Shown here: positions 1 through 9,477 of the stretch, one piece after another
Position numbering within the stretch: position 1 is the first letter of the stretch
Layout: each line of letters opens with the position of its first letter
DNA from: Dawidia soli
GTDB lineage: Bacteria; Bacteroidota; Bacteroidia; Cytophagales; Cyclobacteriaceae
Assembly (NCBI RefSeq): GCF_018598185.1
Contig: NZ_JAHESC010000014.1
Location: 62,001 to 126,000 of the forward strand
DNA: 64,000 nucleotides
Direction of reading: 5' to 3'
Position numbers and translations under genes: made by a program
The notes under the pieces: generated by a model
What the model was told of the DNA's origin: nothing
What the model saw: the letters and a program-made list of their open reading frames with translations, nothing else
Databases searched by the model: none

Positions 1-1
1 G

Positions 2-619
2 GCGCTGGGCTTCCAATTTACCGACATTAAGATCCTGCTGACCAACCAGGCGCACTACGACCACGTGGCCGGCATGGCGGAGATCAAAAAGATGACCGGC
101 GCACGGATGATGGTGCAGGAAGCCGACGCGCCGGTGCTGGCAGACGGTGGCGCCTCCGACTTTATCATGGGCGGCAATGGGCCGACGTTTGCCGGCGTAA
201 AGGCCGACCGGCTGTTGCACGATGGCGACACGATCCGGCTGGGTACAACAACGCTGCGGGTATTGCACCACCCCGGCCATACCAAAGGGTCGACCAGCTT
301 TCTGCTCGACACCCGCGACGACCAGCGCACCTGGCAAGTGCTGATCGTAAATATACCGAGTATTTTACCACAGACGCGCCTGAAGGGTATGCCGGCGTAT
401 CCGCAGGTGGGTCAGGATTACCGGCGTACGCTGGAGGTTTTGAAAAAACAGCCGTTCGACGTTTGGGTGGCCGCGCATGCCAGCCAGTTCGACCTGCATG
501 AAAAACGCAAGCCGGGGGATGCTTATAAGCCGGAGATGTTTGCGGATCGTCCGTTGTTTGAGGCTTCTATCAATCAGGTCCGGCATGAGTATGAGCGGCG
601 GTTGAAGGAGGAGAAGTAG
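2..619 (+). CDS. Subclass B3 metallo-beta-lactamase, GOB-like (5' end missing)
   Basis: The reading frame is open at the left edge of the window, so only about the last 205 residues are seen. The zinc-site motif reads QAHYDH. In subclass B3 enzymes the first position (residue 116) is normally His; Gln there is the hallmark of GOB-type enzymes. The other ligands are present: HPGHTKGSTSF carries His196 and AAHASQFDLH carries His263. Such enzymes hydrolyse beta-lactams in the periplasm after export; the signal peptide lies outside the window. Whether this protein is an effective carbapenemase or a housekeeping homologue cannot be told from sequence. The next gene, susC, begins 560 bp downstream on the same strand and is probably transcribed separately. 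Confidence 0.9.
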   Translation, partial: ALGFQFTDIKILLTNQAHYDHVAGMAEIKKMTGARMMVQEADAPVLADGGASDFIMGGNGPTFAGVKADRLLHDGDTIRLGTTTLRVLHHPGHTKGSTSFLLDTRDDQRTWQVLIVNIPSILPQTRLKGMPAYPQVGQDYRRTLEVLKKQPFDVWVAAHASQFDLHEKRKPGDAYKPEMFADRPLFEASINQVRHEYERRLKEEK

Positions 620-1180
620 TCTTCGGCCGCGGGTGGGGATCAGTAGTTCCCAGATCCCGTTGTAATGATCGATCAATGCTTTGGCGGAAAGGTTGGGGCG
701 CCGCTCATGGTGGTATGGCCGTCTTTGACCACTGTTACCTGGTAATCTTTTGATCGTGCCGACTGCACGGTTGACTCCACGCAGAAGTCGGTAGCACTGC
801 CTGTGATATTCATTTTCCTGATTCCAAACAGATGTATTTCCCCGATCCGACCGGTTGGCCGAAAAAGGATATGATTATACTTATTGTACACGATGCACGG
901 ATCGATCTATATGTTTCCCTGATTTTTAAGGTATTCCTATATAAATAGGGGAAGTATACTATATATCTTAACACAGGTATAAATATTTTTTCAGGCGATT
1001 CAAAAAAAATTTAAGGGGGTTTTAGGCCTTTATACCGTTTGAAATGGCTATTAACCCAATATGGGGTATATAGTCCACTATTTCGATACACCATTTTGGG
1101 TTAGCGCGTTTTTACGGATGAAAATTTTGGAATAAGTTTGATATACGTAACAAACATTCATTAACCTAAACCCCCTACCT
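620..1180. other. 561-bp non-coding leader upstream of susC
   Basis: No convincing gene is present; the short minus-strand frames have no recognisable domain. The second half is AT-rich with poly-A/T runs and presumably holds the susCD promoter and a long 5' leader. The only clear structure is an inverted repeat, listed separately. I could not place a full TTTG/TAnnTTTG promoter with confidence. Confidence 0.6.
1053..1102. promoter_or_regulatory. 12-bp inverted repeat in the susC leader
   Basis: AACCCAATATGG at 1053-1064 pairs with CCATTTTGGGTT at 1091-1102 (11 of 12 positions), with a 26-nt loop. It lies about 80 bp before the susC start. It may be an operator or an RNA hairpin of the leader. 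No U-run follows it, so it is not a simple terminator. Confidence 0.45.
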
Positions 1181-4100
1181 ATGAAAAGAATGCTACTCGC
1201 ATTCATGACGGTATTTTCTATGCTCGTTCATGAAGCATGGGCACAGGACCGGACCATCTCGGGACGAATCACGTCTCCGGAAGATGGCTCAGGCTTGCCC
1301 GGGGTAAATGTGTTGGTAAAAGGTACTACCAATGGTACCGTTACCGATACGGATGGTAATTATACATTGTCGGTGCCCGCCGGCAGCAACGTACTGGTCT
1401 TTACGTTTATCGGGTTGGCCACGCAAGAAGTAGAGATCGGCGATCGTACGACGGTGGATGTACAAATGGCCAGCGACGTGCGGCAACTTACCGAAGTAGT
1501 CGTCACGGCCTTGAACATTCCGCGCGACAAACGTTCCATTGGGTATGCTGTACAGCAGGTCGACGGTTCGGCGGTAGCGGACGTAAAGACCAACAACTTT
1601 GTGAACTCCCTCTCGGGTAAGATTGCGGGTGTCGCCGTAAACGGTTCGCCCGGTTCGCTTGGCGGCAGCACGCAGATCATGATCCGCGGTATCAAGTCTA
1701 TTACGGGCGACAACCGCCCGCTGTACGTCGTGGACGGTACGCCCATCGACAACTCGAACTATAACGGTGTACCTCCCGGTAGCGCCAGCGGTGTACGTTC
1801 GGTGGAAGCCGGCTTTGGCGGTACCGACTATGGTGACGCTGTCGCGGACATCAACCCCAACGATATCGCGTCGATCACGGTACTGAAGGGCGCGAATGCG
1901 GCGGCCCTCTATGGCTCGCGTGCGGCCAACGGTGTCATTCTGATCACCACCAAAAGCGGGCGCGGTGTCAAAAAAGGTATTGGCATCGACATCAGCTCCA
2001 GCCTGGAGTTTGCCAAGGTAGCGGTGCTCCCTGAGTATCAAAACGAATACGGTGGTGGGTATACACAAACCTTCTCCACGTACGAAGGCCAGCCCGTGGT
2101 GAACTATGCGGCCGATGAAAGCTGGGGACCGCGCATGGACGGCACGCCGGTGCGCCAGTGGTACTCCTGGTTCCCCGATGATCCGGATTATGGCAAGCTG
2201 ACGCCGTTCTCACCGCACAAAGACAACGTCAAAGATTTTTATGAGACAGGCGTAACGCGCAACAACAGCCTTGCGCTTGTGGGCGGCAACGATAAGACCA
2301 ACTTTCGCGTGGGTTATACCAACTACAATGCCACCGGTACTTTTCCGAACAACGAGCTCACGAAGAACAACATTTCGTTAAACGTTGAAAGCAAGCTGAC
2401 GGAGAAGCTGCAGGTATCGGCGCATGCCAACTACGCGCACTTCCTGCACGAAGGGATCCCCACGTCGGGTTACTCGGACGACCTGGGCAATACCAATAAC
2501 TCGACCGGCTTTAATCAGTGGTTCCAGCGCCAACTGGACATGGAAAAGCTGCGCCACTACAAAACAGCGTTGGGTGAACAACGCAGCTGGAATATTTCAA
2601 GCCCTACCAACCTGCATCCGTTGTACTGGAACAACCCGTTTTGGGAAGTATACGAAAGCCCGACGAACCAGGTGCGTGAGCGTGTATTCGGTGACGTCTC
2701 GTTGAAGTACCAGCTTCTGAAAGATCTTGCCATTCAGGGTTGGGCGCGTACGGACTTTTATACCGACCGTCGTGAACGTCGTCAGGCCACCGGCTCGCTG
2801 CAGCAGTCGTACTACGATGAGGATGTCCGCGAAGTGCGCGACAATAACTTCGAGCTGCATCTGACGTACAACAAAGAGTTATCCCCGGACTTTACGCTGC
2901 ACTTGCTGGCGGGGACAAACGTACGCAAGCGCAAATTCTACCAGAACTACGGTCGCACGTCCGGTGGTCTGAATTCACCCAATTTCTTTAACCTGAGCGC
3001 GTCGATCGACCGGCCGCTGCTCGCCGACATTTACCAACAAAAGGAAGTGCAGTCGATCTTTGGTAGTGCCAGCATTGGCTACAAAAGCCTCGCTTACCTG
3101 GACATCACCGGACGAAATGACTGGTCATCGGTATTGCCGCCGAAGAACCGGTCGTATTTTTATCCCTCGGCCACGGGTACATTTGTATTCTCGGAGCTGA
3201 TGTCCGACAATGCTACCGTATCGCTGGGCAAAGTTCGCGCGAGCTGGGCACGTGTGGGTAACGACACGGATCCGTACCGGGTGAACACGACGTACCAGAT
3301 CCAAACGGCGTTTGGTTCGAACCCTGCTTACGGCGTCGCAAACAATCTCAATAACAAAGACCTGGATGCCGAGGAGACAACGACGATCGAGTTCGGTCTC
3401 GAGATGTCGTTTCTGAACGGCCGCGCCGGTTTCGATCTCACGTATTACGACACCAAGACCGAGAAGCAGATCATTGGACTGGATGTGTCTGCCGCCAGCA
3501 AATACAACAAGTACTATGTGAATGCCGGTGAAATGAGCAACAAGGGTTTTGAGGTAATGCTGTTTGGCACGCCGATCAAAACGGCATCGGGTTTTAACTG
3601 GGATATTTCCGTTAACTGGGCGCGGAACGTAAACGAGGTTGTGGAGCTATACCAGGGACTGCAGAACCTGATCATCAACGACTATAGCGTTACGACAAAT
3701 GCGCGCATCGGCGAGCCGTACGGTACGTTTGTGATGATCGCCCAACGACGAGATGCGAACGGCACGCCCATCGTTACCGCTTCGGGCGCGTATGTACAGC
3801 AACCCAACACGGTATTGGGAACGTTTATGCCTGATTGGACGGGCGGTGTAGTCAATACGTTTGCCTTTAAGGGTTTTACGTTGGGCGCTACCGTTGACAT
3901 ACGTCACGGTGGCAACATATACTCGACAACGAATCGCTACGGTGTTTATTCCGGCCTGCTGGAACAAACAGCGGGTCTGAATGACAAGGGCAACCCCAAA
4001 CGTGACCCGGTGGCCGACGGCGGTGGTGTGCACGTCACGGGCGTGCTTGCCAACGGTGAGGCATATGATGGATATGTTGCCGCGCAGTCTTACTTCAAGA

Positions 4101-4378
4101 ACATTGCCGGCATTCGTGAGAACTTCCTGTATGACGCCAGCTTTGTGAAGCTGCGTGAGCTGCGCCTCGCCTATGCATTGCCTTCGGGCATGCTCGCCAA
4201 GACGCCGTTCACCGGGATCTCGGTCGGTGTCTATGGCCGCAACCTGGCGATCTTACACAAGAATACGCCGAACATCGATCCGGAGACCGCCCTGGGATCC
4301 GGCAACATTCAGGGCCTGGAGAACGGCCAGCACCCCAGCACCCGTGTGATCGGCGTGAATGTAAACCTGAAACTGTAA
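1181..4378 (+). CDS. SusC/RagA-family TonB-linked outer-membrane receptor
   Basis: A 1065-residue outer-membrane channel that imports a polymer fragment or peptide with TonB energy. Order of parts: signal peptide (1-21, ending ...EAWAQ), a carboxypeptidase-regulatory-like beta-sandwich (about 25-100), a plug domain with the SusC signature PLYVVDGTPIDN (about 180-192), then a long beta-barrel. The stop codon overlaps the next ATG by one base (TAATG), so it is translationally coupled to the SusD partner region. No sigma/anti-sigma pair, glycoside hydrolase or peptidase adjoins the pair, so the substrate cannot be inferred. Confidence 0.96.
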   Translation: MKRMLLAFMTVFSMLVHEAWAQDRTISGRITSPEDGSGLPGVNVLVKGTTNGTVTDTDGNYTLSVPAGSNVLVFTFIGLATQEVEIGDRTTVDVQMASDVRQLTEVVVTALNIPRDKRSIGYAVQQVDGSAVADVKTNNFVNSLSGKIAGVAVNGSPGSLGGSTQIMIRGIKSITGDNRPLYVVDGTPIDNSNYNGVPPGSASGVRSVEAGFGGTDYGDAVADINPNDIASITVLKGANAAALYGSRAANGVILITTKSGRGVKKGIGIDISSSLEFAKVAVLPEYQNEYGGGYTQTFSTYEGQPVVNYAADESWGPRMDGTPVRQWYSWFPDDPDYGKLTPFSPHKDNVKDFYETGVTRNNSLALVGGNDKTNFRVGYTNYNATGTFPNNELTKNNISLNVESKLTEKLQVSAHANYAHFLHEGIPTSGYSDDLGNTNNSTGFNQWFQRQLDMEKLRHYKTALGEQRSWNISSPTNLHPLYWNNPFWEVYESPTNQVRERVFGDVSLKYQLLKDLAIQGWARTDFYTDRRERRQATGSLQQSYYDEDVREVRDNNFELHLTYNKELSPDFTLHLLAGTNVRKRKFYQNYGRTSGGLNSPNFFNLSASIDRPLLADIYQQKEVQSIFGSASIGYKSLAYLDITGRNDWSSVLPPKNRSYFYPSATGTFVFSELMSDNATVSLGKVRASWARVGNDTDPYRVNTTYQIQTAFGSNPAYGVANNLNNKDLDAEETTTIEFGLEMSFLNGRAGFDLTYYDTKTEKQIIGLDVSAASKYNKYYVNAGEMSNKGFEVMLFGTPIKTASGFNWDISVNWARNVNEVVELYQGLQNLIINDYSVTTNARIGEPYGTFVMIAQRRDANGTPIVTASGAYVQQPNTVLGTFMPDWTGGVVNTFAFKGFTLGATVDIRHGGNIYSTTNRYGVYSGLLEQTAGLNDKGNPKRDPVADGGGVHVTGVLANGEAYDGYVAAQSYFKNIAGIRENFLYDASFVKLRELRLAYALPSGMLAKTPFTGISVGVYGRNLAILHKNTPNIDPETALGSGNIQGLENGQHPSTRVIGVNVNLKL

Positions 4379-4401
4379 TGGCAATTCAACCCTCAAAAAT
4401 T

Positions 4402-5892
4402 ATGAAGCATTCATTCAACTACCTATATGCATTCCTCTTTACCAGCGCGGCCGTGGTGGGATGTACCAACGACTTTGAAGAAATGAACACTAACCCGAAC
4501 GAACCGGAGCGTGTTCCAACGGCCTACCTGCTGACGCAGGCACAGCGCAGCGCCCGTGCCGAGCAGCAGCTGTTCGGTACGAACCTGTATGCACAGCTCT
4601 TTGCCGAGACGCAATACACCGGCACTTCGCGGTATGATCTGGAGCAGCTATCGTTTGATACTTACTACAACGGTCCGTTGGCCGACCTGCAGGAGATCAT
4701 CGATATGAATACCAACGAGGAAACCAAAGACCTGGCCGAAGTAGTGAACTACGGTTCGCATGAGAACCAGCTGGCGGTGGCACGGATCTTAAAAGCTTAT
4801 CTGTTTCAGATCGTTACCGATCAATGGGGCGATGTGCCGTATACAGAGGCCCTGAAAGGTACGGCCAACTTTGCGCCGGCGTATACACCTCAGGCTGAGA
4901 TCTACGCCGACCTGGTGAAGGAGCTCAAAGAAGCCACGGCACAAATCGATGTCACGGGGGAAGTGCAGGGCGATGTGATCTATGGCGGTGATATGAACCT
5001 TTGGAAAAAGTTCGGCTATTCGTTATTGCTACGGATAGGCATCCGGATGTCGGAAGTGCAGGAAGCAGAGAGCATAGCATTAGACGCGATCAATACGGCA
5101 TTGGCAGCTCCCGGCAATGTATTTGAGAGCAACGACGAAAGTGCCGTATTTCGCTACCTGGGTGAGGCGATCAACTCCAACCCGATCTATTACCACTTCC
5201 ATGTCGACAATCGCACGGACTATGCGATCAGCAACACCCTGGTTGATTTTATGCTGGAGCAGGATGATCCTCGCCTGGCGGTATATGCCAATCCGACGGA
5301 ATCCTCTGTTGCGGCCGGTACGCCCGAATATGTAGGGGAGTTGTATGGTGTTACGGATGATATTGCCGGCGAGACAGAAAATGCCGACATCTCTTTCATC
5401 GGCGACTATTGGAAAGAAAATGCCAGCACACCGCTGATCTTTCAAAGCTATAGCGAAGTGCTGTTCATCAAGGCCGAGCTTGCCGCCCGCGGTTGGGCCG
5501 GCCTGAGCGAATCACAGGCGGAAGGATTTTATAACGACGCCATTGCGGCCTCCATGAATTATTACGGCATCACCGATACGGATGTTATCGACGACTTTAT
5601 CAGTCAGCCGGGCGTTGCATACGACCAAGCCAGCTGGCGTCAGCTGATCGGCGAACAGAAGTGGCTGTCGTTGTACGCGGTGGGTCATGAGCCCTGGTCG
5701 GAGTGGCGCCGCCTGGGTTATCCGCTGTTGGAGCGGGCGCCCAACGCTACCGAAGATCGTGAAATTCCCTTGCGACGGACCTACGACACACGCGAGTTTA
5801 CGCTGAATCGCGATAACGTCGACGACGCCGTGGCACGGCAAACCAACGGTGGCACGCTTGCCATGAGCACGCCTGTGTGGTGGGATCGTTAG
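4402..5892 (+). CDS. SusD/RagB-family nutrient-binding lipoprotein
   Basis: Surface lipoprotein that caps the SusC channel and captures substrate. I chose the ATG at 4402 because it gives a clean lipoprotein signal ending AAVVGC (Cys21). The upstream in-frame ATG at 4378 would add eight residues before it. The stretch NTNPNEPERVPTAYLLTQAQ after the lipobox is typical of the SusD-like branch found with non-glycan SusC proteins. Helical TPR-like regions follow, for example the LAVARILKAYLFQIVTDQWG segment. A strong terminator hairpin follows, so susC-susD appear to form a two-gene unit. Confidence 0.94.
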   Translation: MKHSFNYLYAFLFTSAAVVGCTNDFEEMNTNPNEPERVPTAYLLTQAQRSARAEQQLFGTNLYAQLFAETQYTGTSRYDLEQLSFDTYYNGPLADLQEIIDMNTNEETKDLAEVVNYGSHENQLAVARILKAYLFQIVTDQWGDVPYTEALKGTANFAPAYTPQAEIYADLVKELKEATAQIDVTGEVQGDVIYGGDMNLWKKFGYSLLLRIGIRMSEVQEAESIALDAINTALAAPGNVFESNDESAVFRYLGEAINSNPIYYHFHVDNRTDYAISNTLVDFMLEQDDPRLAVYANPTESSVAAGTPEYVGELYGVTDDIAGETENADISFIGDYWKENASTPLIFQSYSEVLFIKAELAARGWAGLSESQAEGFYNDAIAASMNYYGITDTDVIDDFISQPGVAYDQASWRQLIGEQKWLSLYAVGHEPWSEWRRLGYPLLERAPNATEDREIPLRRTYDTREFTLNRDNVDDAVARQTNGGTLAMSTPVWWDR

Positions 5893-5912
5893 GTGTGGTT
5901 AAATATGCACGG

Positions 5913-5945
5913 AAAGAGGGGCTGCTTCGGCAGCCTCTTTTTTTT
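5913..5945 (+). terminator. Rho-independent terminator after susCD
   Basis: A GC-rich stem around the tetraloop TTCG (GGCTGC-TTCG-GCAGCC) extends through AAGAG/CTCTT and is followed by eight or more T residues. Confidence 0.9.
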
Positions 5946-6058
5946 CCGTTTTTTACAATCGCCGGTGCTGGCCAGGTTGTTTCTTTGTGCCTGTAACCGG
6001 GCTGAAAAACCGGATTTGTCAGAATTCCGTATCTTTAGAAACGATCTTTTACGCGACC

Positions 6059-6892
6059 ATGGTATTTCAGGAGATTAAGCCGAGCCCCACGCTGAAGCCC
6101 TTCGTGAAGTGTTTTTACTTCTACGAGTCGGGGCCGATCGATGCTTTCAGCGACACCGTGTACCCCAGCGGAAACACGGAGGTGATCTTCAACCTGGGTA
6201 ACGGCCACTGGCAATATCAAAAGAGCAACGATTTCTATACTACGGCCCCTGTCGAGCTTTGGGGACAGATCACGAAGCCCCTGGTTATTCGATCGAGTGG
6301 CGCCAACACGATGTTGGGCATCCGGTTCTATCCACACTCGATGGCCTATTTCTTTGAAGAGAAAATGTCGGCACTCAACAACGAGGTCATCGACGCGACC
6401 GATCTGTTCGGCCCCACGCTTCGTACACTACACATCAAACTGCAAGACTCGCCTGACCTGGAGACACGCATTGCGTTGCTGGAGCAATACCTGGTGGGCC
6501 GTTTACATGTATCGGCTAAACGGCAGGCCAAGCTGAAGTTTGTGGGCGAGATCGTCAACAGCTTGAAGTATAATTTCAGCACGGAACGCATCGCGGCAGT
6601 ATCGTCGCGTAACAATATCTCTCCGCGGTACCTCGCCATGCTGTTCTCTGAATACACCGGCTTGCCGCCGAAGCTGTTGTGTAAAATCAATCGTTTCAAC
6701 TATAGCCTGAACCTGATTCATTCGAATGAGCACGATCTTACCAGTATTGCGTACGATTCAGGGTATTTCGATCAATCACATTTCATCAAGGATTTCAAGC
6801 TTTTTACCGGCCTGACACCGCACGCCTTTACAACAAATGCGTCGGCGCTCAACCTGGCCCTTGCAGAGCAGGGGAAGTGGTCAACCTCTTAA
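6059..6892 (+). CDS. AraC-family transcriptional regulator
   Basis: About 277 residues. The N-terminal half (FQEIKPSPTLKPFVKCFYFY ... YPSGNTEVIFNLG) matches the cupin-like DUF6597-type sensor domain common in Bacteroidota AraC proteins. The C-terminal 100 residues hold two helix-turn-helix motifs, the second ending in the signature LTSIAYDSGYFDQSHFIKDF...GLTPHAF. The ATG at 6059 is preferred over an upstream ATG at 5987 because TATCTTTA, a good -7 element, lies at 6030-6037 between them. It meets the next, minus-strand gene tail to tail with a 14-bp gap that forms a short ACCAC/GTGGT hairpin. Confidence 0.9.
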   Translation: MVFQEIKPSPTLKPFVKCFYFYESGPIDAFSDTVYPSGNTEVIFNLGNGHWQYQKSNDFYTTAPVELWGQITKPLVIRSSGANTMLGIRFYPHSMAYFFEEKMSALNNEVIDATDLFGPTLRTLHIKLQDSPDLETRIALLEQYLVGRLHVSAKRQAKLKFVGEIVNSLKYNFSTERIAAVSSRNNISPRYLAMLFSEYTGLPPKLLCKINRFNYSLNLIHSNEHDLTSIAYDSGYFDQSHFIKDFKLFTGLTPHAFTTNASALNLALAEQGKWSTS

Positions 6893-6906
6893 CCACAAGT
6901 GCGTGG

Positions 6907-8184
6907 TCAGAACGCCGTCTCGTATACAACATTTCCTTCACCGTTCCGTAAGCTCACATCGTCGATCGCACCCGGGTTGCTGAAGTTGAAGACTATACCT
7001 ACAATTCTGCCAAAGTCTTTTTTATAAGACAAGGTGTAGACGGGGTGATGATTTAACAGGATCGCAACGTGCTTGCCCTGGTTCTTTATTTGAAAGGTCT
7101 GCCAGTCGTACAGGTTGCAGCCCAGCGCGGAGAGGTCGTGTTCCTGGCCGCGCAGCCGGGTCTCCCCCATGCCGAGGTATAGATCGCCTACACAGCCGGG
7201 TGTGGTGAGCTGTAAATAAAAAATATCTTCTTCCGTCACGATTGTAACGTGTGCCTTGGGACACGGTATATGCTGTATGCTGTCAAGCTTTACGCGTGCT
7301 TGCAACGTAAAGCTGTCGCTGCGGATGTGATCGAAGTCGCGGATGTTGTAGTAGCGAAGCTGGTAGCGTTTGGATAGGTCGACGCCCGCGGCGGCCAGCT
7401 GTGCTTCGGTGATGTGCAGGTCGCCGGTGCTTGCGGGGATCAGCTTGTCGAGGTAAAAGGGCTCGTGACTGTTGTCGGTATACTCGGCTAACGGCAGCCA
7501 GCCGTCGGTTTTGATATGAATGCGGACTTTGCGTACGATCGAGTCGTTTACGATCAGCTTGGCGCGGTGAAAGCCGGGCAAGTAATATACGGAAGAGCGA
7601 TAGTGGCCGGCGGGGTCGATCGCTTCTTTATCGCGTGGGTCCCACGATTGCTGAATGAAGAAGCTGTCGGCGTCGATGCCGCTGACGTCGTATCGGAACT
7701 GCACGGTGTTGGGTACGCCGAGGGTGACGGTCTTGTCAGCCTGAAAGGGAATGTCGGCCGGCAGCGTCAGGGGGTAGTCGGTAGTGCGGTTTGTGGCTTG
7801 CAGTAACACCAGCAGTGTGACGAGGGCAGCGGAAGCAGCGGCGGTCCACCACCACGCCGTGGCCCGCCGGCGAGTGGGTTGCAGGGTGGCGGGTGTTGAC
7901 TCCCGGGGTGGTGTTCGCACCGTGGCTTGTTTAAAGTCTGCCCACGTGGCATGGTCCAACACTGACACCAGGGCGTTGAGGGTAGAAGGGTGCGGCAACT
8001 GGGTGACGTCGTCGCGCCACAGGCGCTTGAGGGTAGAGAGGCTGAGGCGTACGCCCGAGCGCTGTTCGATCTGGTCGGCCAGCTGTTCGAGCTCGCGTTG
8101 GCGCGGCCGGGTGTACGGATCGCCCCACACGCGGGTCTGTACCTGGATGCGATACTGCTCTATATAGTCTTTGTCGGCCGCCAT
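6907..8184 (-). CDS. ToxR-like membrane protein: N-terminal HTH-like domain, one TM helix, extracytoplasmic beta domain
   Basis: About 425 residues from the ATG at 8184 (MAADKDYIEQYR); an upstream in-frame start at 8259 would run into the region shared with the divergent gene. Residues 1-85 include LSLSTLKRLWRDDVTQLPHP and a following segment ending DHATWADFKQ, a helix-turn-helix-like pattern I have seen in Bacteroidota proteins of unknown role. A basic linker (PTRRR) is followed by one hydrophobic segment (WWWTAAASAALVTLLVLL). The remaining 300 residues are beta-rich and probably periplasmic. The domain order resembles ToxR/CadC one-component sensors. No specific family name can be assigned, and DNA binding is inferred. 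Confidence 0.7.
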   Translation of the reverse strand: MAADKDYIEQYRIQVQTRVWGDPYTRPRQRELEQLADQIEQRSGVRLSLSTLKRLWRDDVTQLPHPSTLNALVSVLDHATWADFKQATVRTPPRESTPATLQPTRRRATAWWWTAAASAALVTLLVLLQATNRTTDYPLTLPADIPFQADKTVTLGVPNTVQFRYDVSGIDADSFFIQQSWDPRDKEAIDPAGHYRSSVYYLPGFHRAKLIVNDSIVRKVRIHIKTDGWLPLAEYTDNSHEPFYLDKLIPASTGDLHITEAQLAAAGVDLSKRYQLRYYNIRDFDHIRSDSFTLQARVKLDSIQHIPCPKAHVTIVTEEDIFYLQLTTPGCVGDLYLGMGETRLRGQEHDLSALGCNLYDWQTFQIKNQGKHVAILLNHHPVYTLSYKKDFGRIVGIVFNFSNPGAIDDVSLRNGEGNVVYETAF

Positions 8185-8300
8185 GGGGTAAAGATCAACA
8201 TAAATGTAAAATGACCGGTAAATGGACGCTTTGTGATCGGCATAACAGGGGGCACGCACGCCATTTTTGCGTTGTATTACAAATCTTATCCATTGTCCTT

Positions 8301-8954
8301 ATGAACACAAACGTAAAATCCCCGCTCCTGTTGGTAACATTGCTGGCCCTGACATTGCCGGTTGTTGCGCAACAAATCAAGTCGTATGATCTGCAGCAGC
8401 TGACCAAAGAACGGAAGTTTGACGTGTATTTCCCAAACCCCTTCTCGATAACGGACACTCAAAACAAGAAGCAGTTTATCCTGCTGAACGGTCTTGCCTG
8501 GATCACGGGCGAAGAATTTTCGACCGGCACCATCGAGGTGGACCTAAAGGGTTATGACGTCTTTCAGATGAGTTTTCTCGGGGTCGCGTTTCACGGCGTC
8601 GACAGCGCGACATATGACCTGGTGTATTTCCGGCCGTTCAACTTCCGGGCGGAAGATCCGGTGCGCAAGATCCATGCGGTACAATATGTCAGCCAACCCG
8701 ACTATCCCTGGAACCGGCTGCGCGACGAGCAGAACGGCATCTATGAAAAAGCGGTGACGCCGGCGCCAGCCGCCGAGGACTGGTTCCACGCCCGGATCGA
8801 AGTAGGCGCTACAGACATAAAAGTATATGTGGACCATGCCACCACGCCCTCGCTGGTGGTCAAAAAACTCAATAACCGCAAGACCGGCCGCATCGGCTTG
8901 TGGAATAACGGTATTTCGGGGGCGTTTGCCAACCTGAAGATCACACGCCAGTAG
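8301..8954 (+). CDS. Secreted concanavalin-like (DUF1080-type) protein
   Basis: 217 residues from the ATG at 8301. A signal peptide (LLLVTLLALTLPVVAQQ) is followed by a single jelly-roll domain. The pattern GTIEVDLKG...GVAFHG...YDLVYFRPFNF and the ending KTGRIGLWNNGISGAFANLK are typical of 3-keto-disaccharide hydrolase/DUF1080 and LamG-like folds. It could bind or cut a glycan; I see no catalytic motif that decides this. It is transcribed divergently from the ToxR-like gene across a 116-bp gap, so the two may be functionally linked. Confidence 0.75.
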   Translation: MNTNVKSPLLLVTLLALTLPVVAQQIKSYDLQQLTKERKFDVYFPNPFSITDTQNKKQFILLNGLAWITGEEFSTGTIEVDLKGYDVFQMSFLGVAFHGVDSATYDLVYFRPFNFRAEDPVRKIHAVQYVSQPDYPWNRLRDEQNGIYEKAVTPAPAAEDWFHARIEVGATDIKVYVDHATTPSLVVKKLNNRKTGRIGLWNNGISGAFANLKITRQ

Positions 8955-8977
8955 AGCTGACGTCGTTGTGCAAAAGT

Positions 8978-9011
8978 AAAGAAGGGGTTGTGTGCCGCAA
9001 CCCCTTTCTTG
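8978..9011. terminator. Bidirectional terminator between convergent genes
   Basis: AAGGGGTTG pairs with CAACCCCTT around a short loop, with A-rich sequence on the left and T-rich on the right, so it can serve both the secreted protein gene and the cupin gene. Confidence 0.85.
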
Positions 9012-9033
9012 CATGTATCGTTTTAGGATGCCG

Positions 9034-9411
9034 CTAGATCCAGTCCAACTGTTTCACGGTTTTTTCGCTTTCGACATGGCCGGTGTGCAGGGTTTCTTTT
9101 GGTTCGAAGAGCAGGTTAAATACAAGCTCGCCGTTGGTATGGGGCCGGTGCTCTACTCCTTTGGGTACGATCAGGATCTCGCCTTCTTTTACTTCTACGG
9201 TTCGACCGTCGCGGAAGTCCATAAGCAGTGTGCCTTTAAATACCATAAAAAGCTCGTCCTCATTTTCATGGCTATGCCAGACAAAGTCGTCTTTCAGCTT
9301 ACAGAGCTTAACGTACTGGCCGTTTAGCTCGCCGATGATGTGCGGTGTCCATTGTTTTTCAAACAAGGAGAACTTCTGCATGATGTTTATAGACTCTATT
9401 TTCTTTTCCAT
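9034..9411 (-). CDS. Single-domain cupin protein
   Basis: 125 residues with a cupin_2 barrel. Metal ligands are recognisable in HSHENEDELFMVFKG (HxH and Glu of cupin motif 1) and PKGVEHRPH (His of motif 2). Small cupins of this type bind a metal and often act as mannose-6-phosphate isomerase-like or dioxygenase-like proteins; the substrate is unknown. The start at 9411 (MEKKIES) gives the usual length for the family. Confidence 0.85.
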   Translation of the reverse strand: MEKKIESINIMQKFSLFEKQWTPHIIGELNGQYVKLCKLKDDFVWHSHENEDELFMVFKGTLLMDFRDGRTVEVKEGEILIVPKGVEHRPHTNGELVFNLLFEPKETLHTGHVESEKTVKQLDWI

Positions 9412-9477
9412 TTTCGTACGGGGTTATGGTGTTATGCAGGTGCTATGTTAGCGTACGAACGTCAGAAATGCTATCGT

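Noticed and set aside
673-891. 72-residue minus-strand frame between the beta-lactamase and susC
   Set aside because: No recognisable domain, no promoter, and composition unlike neighbouring genes; likely chance.
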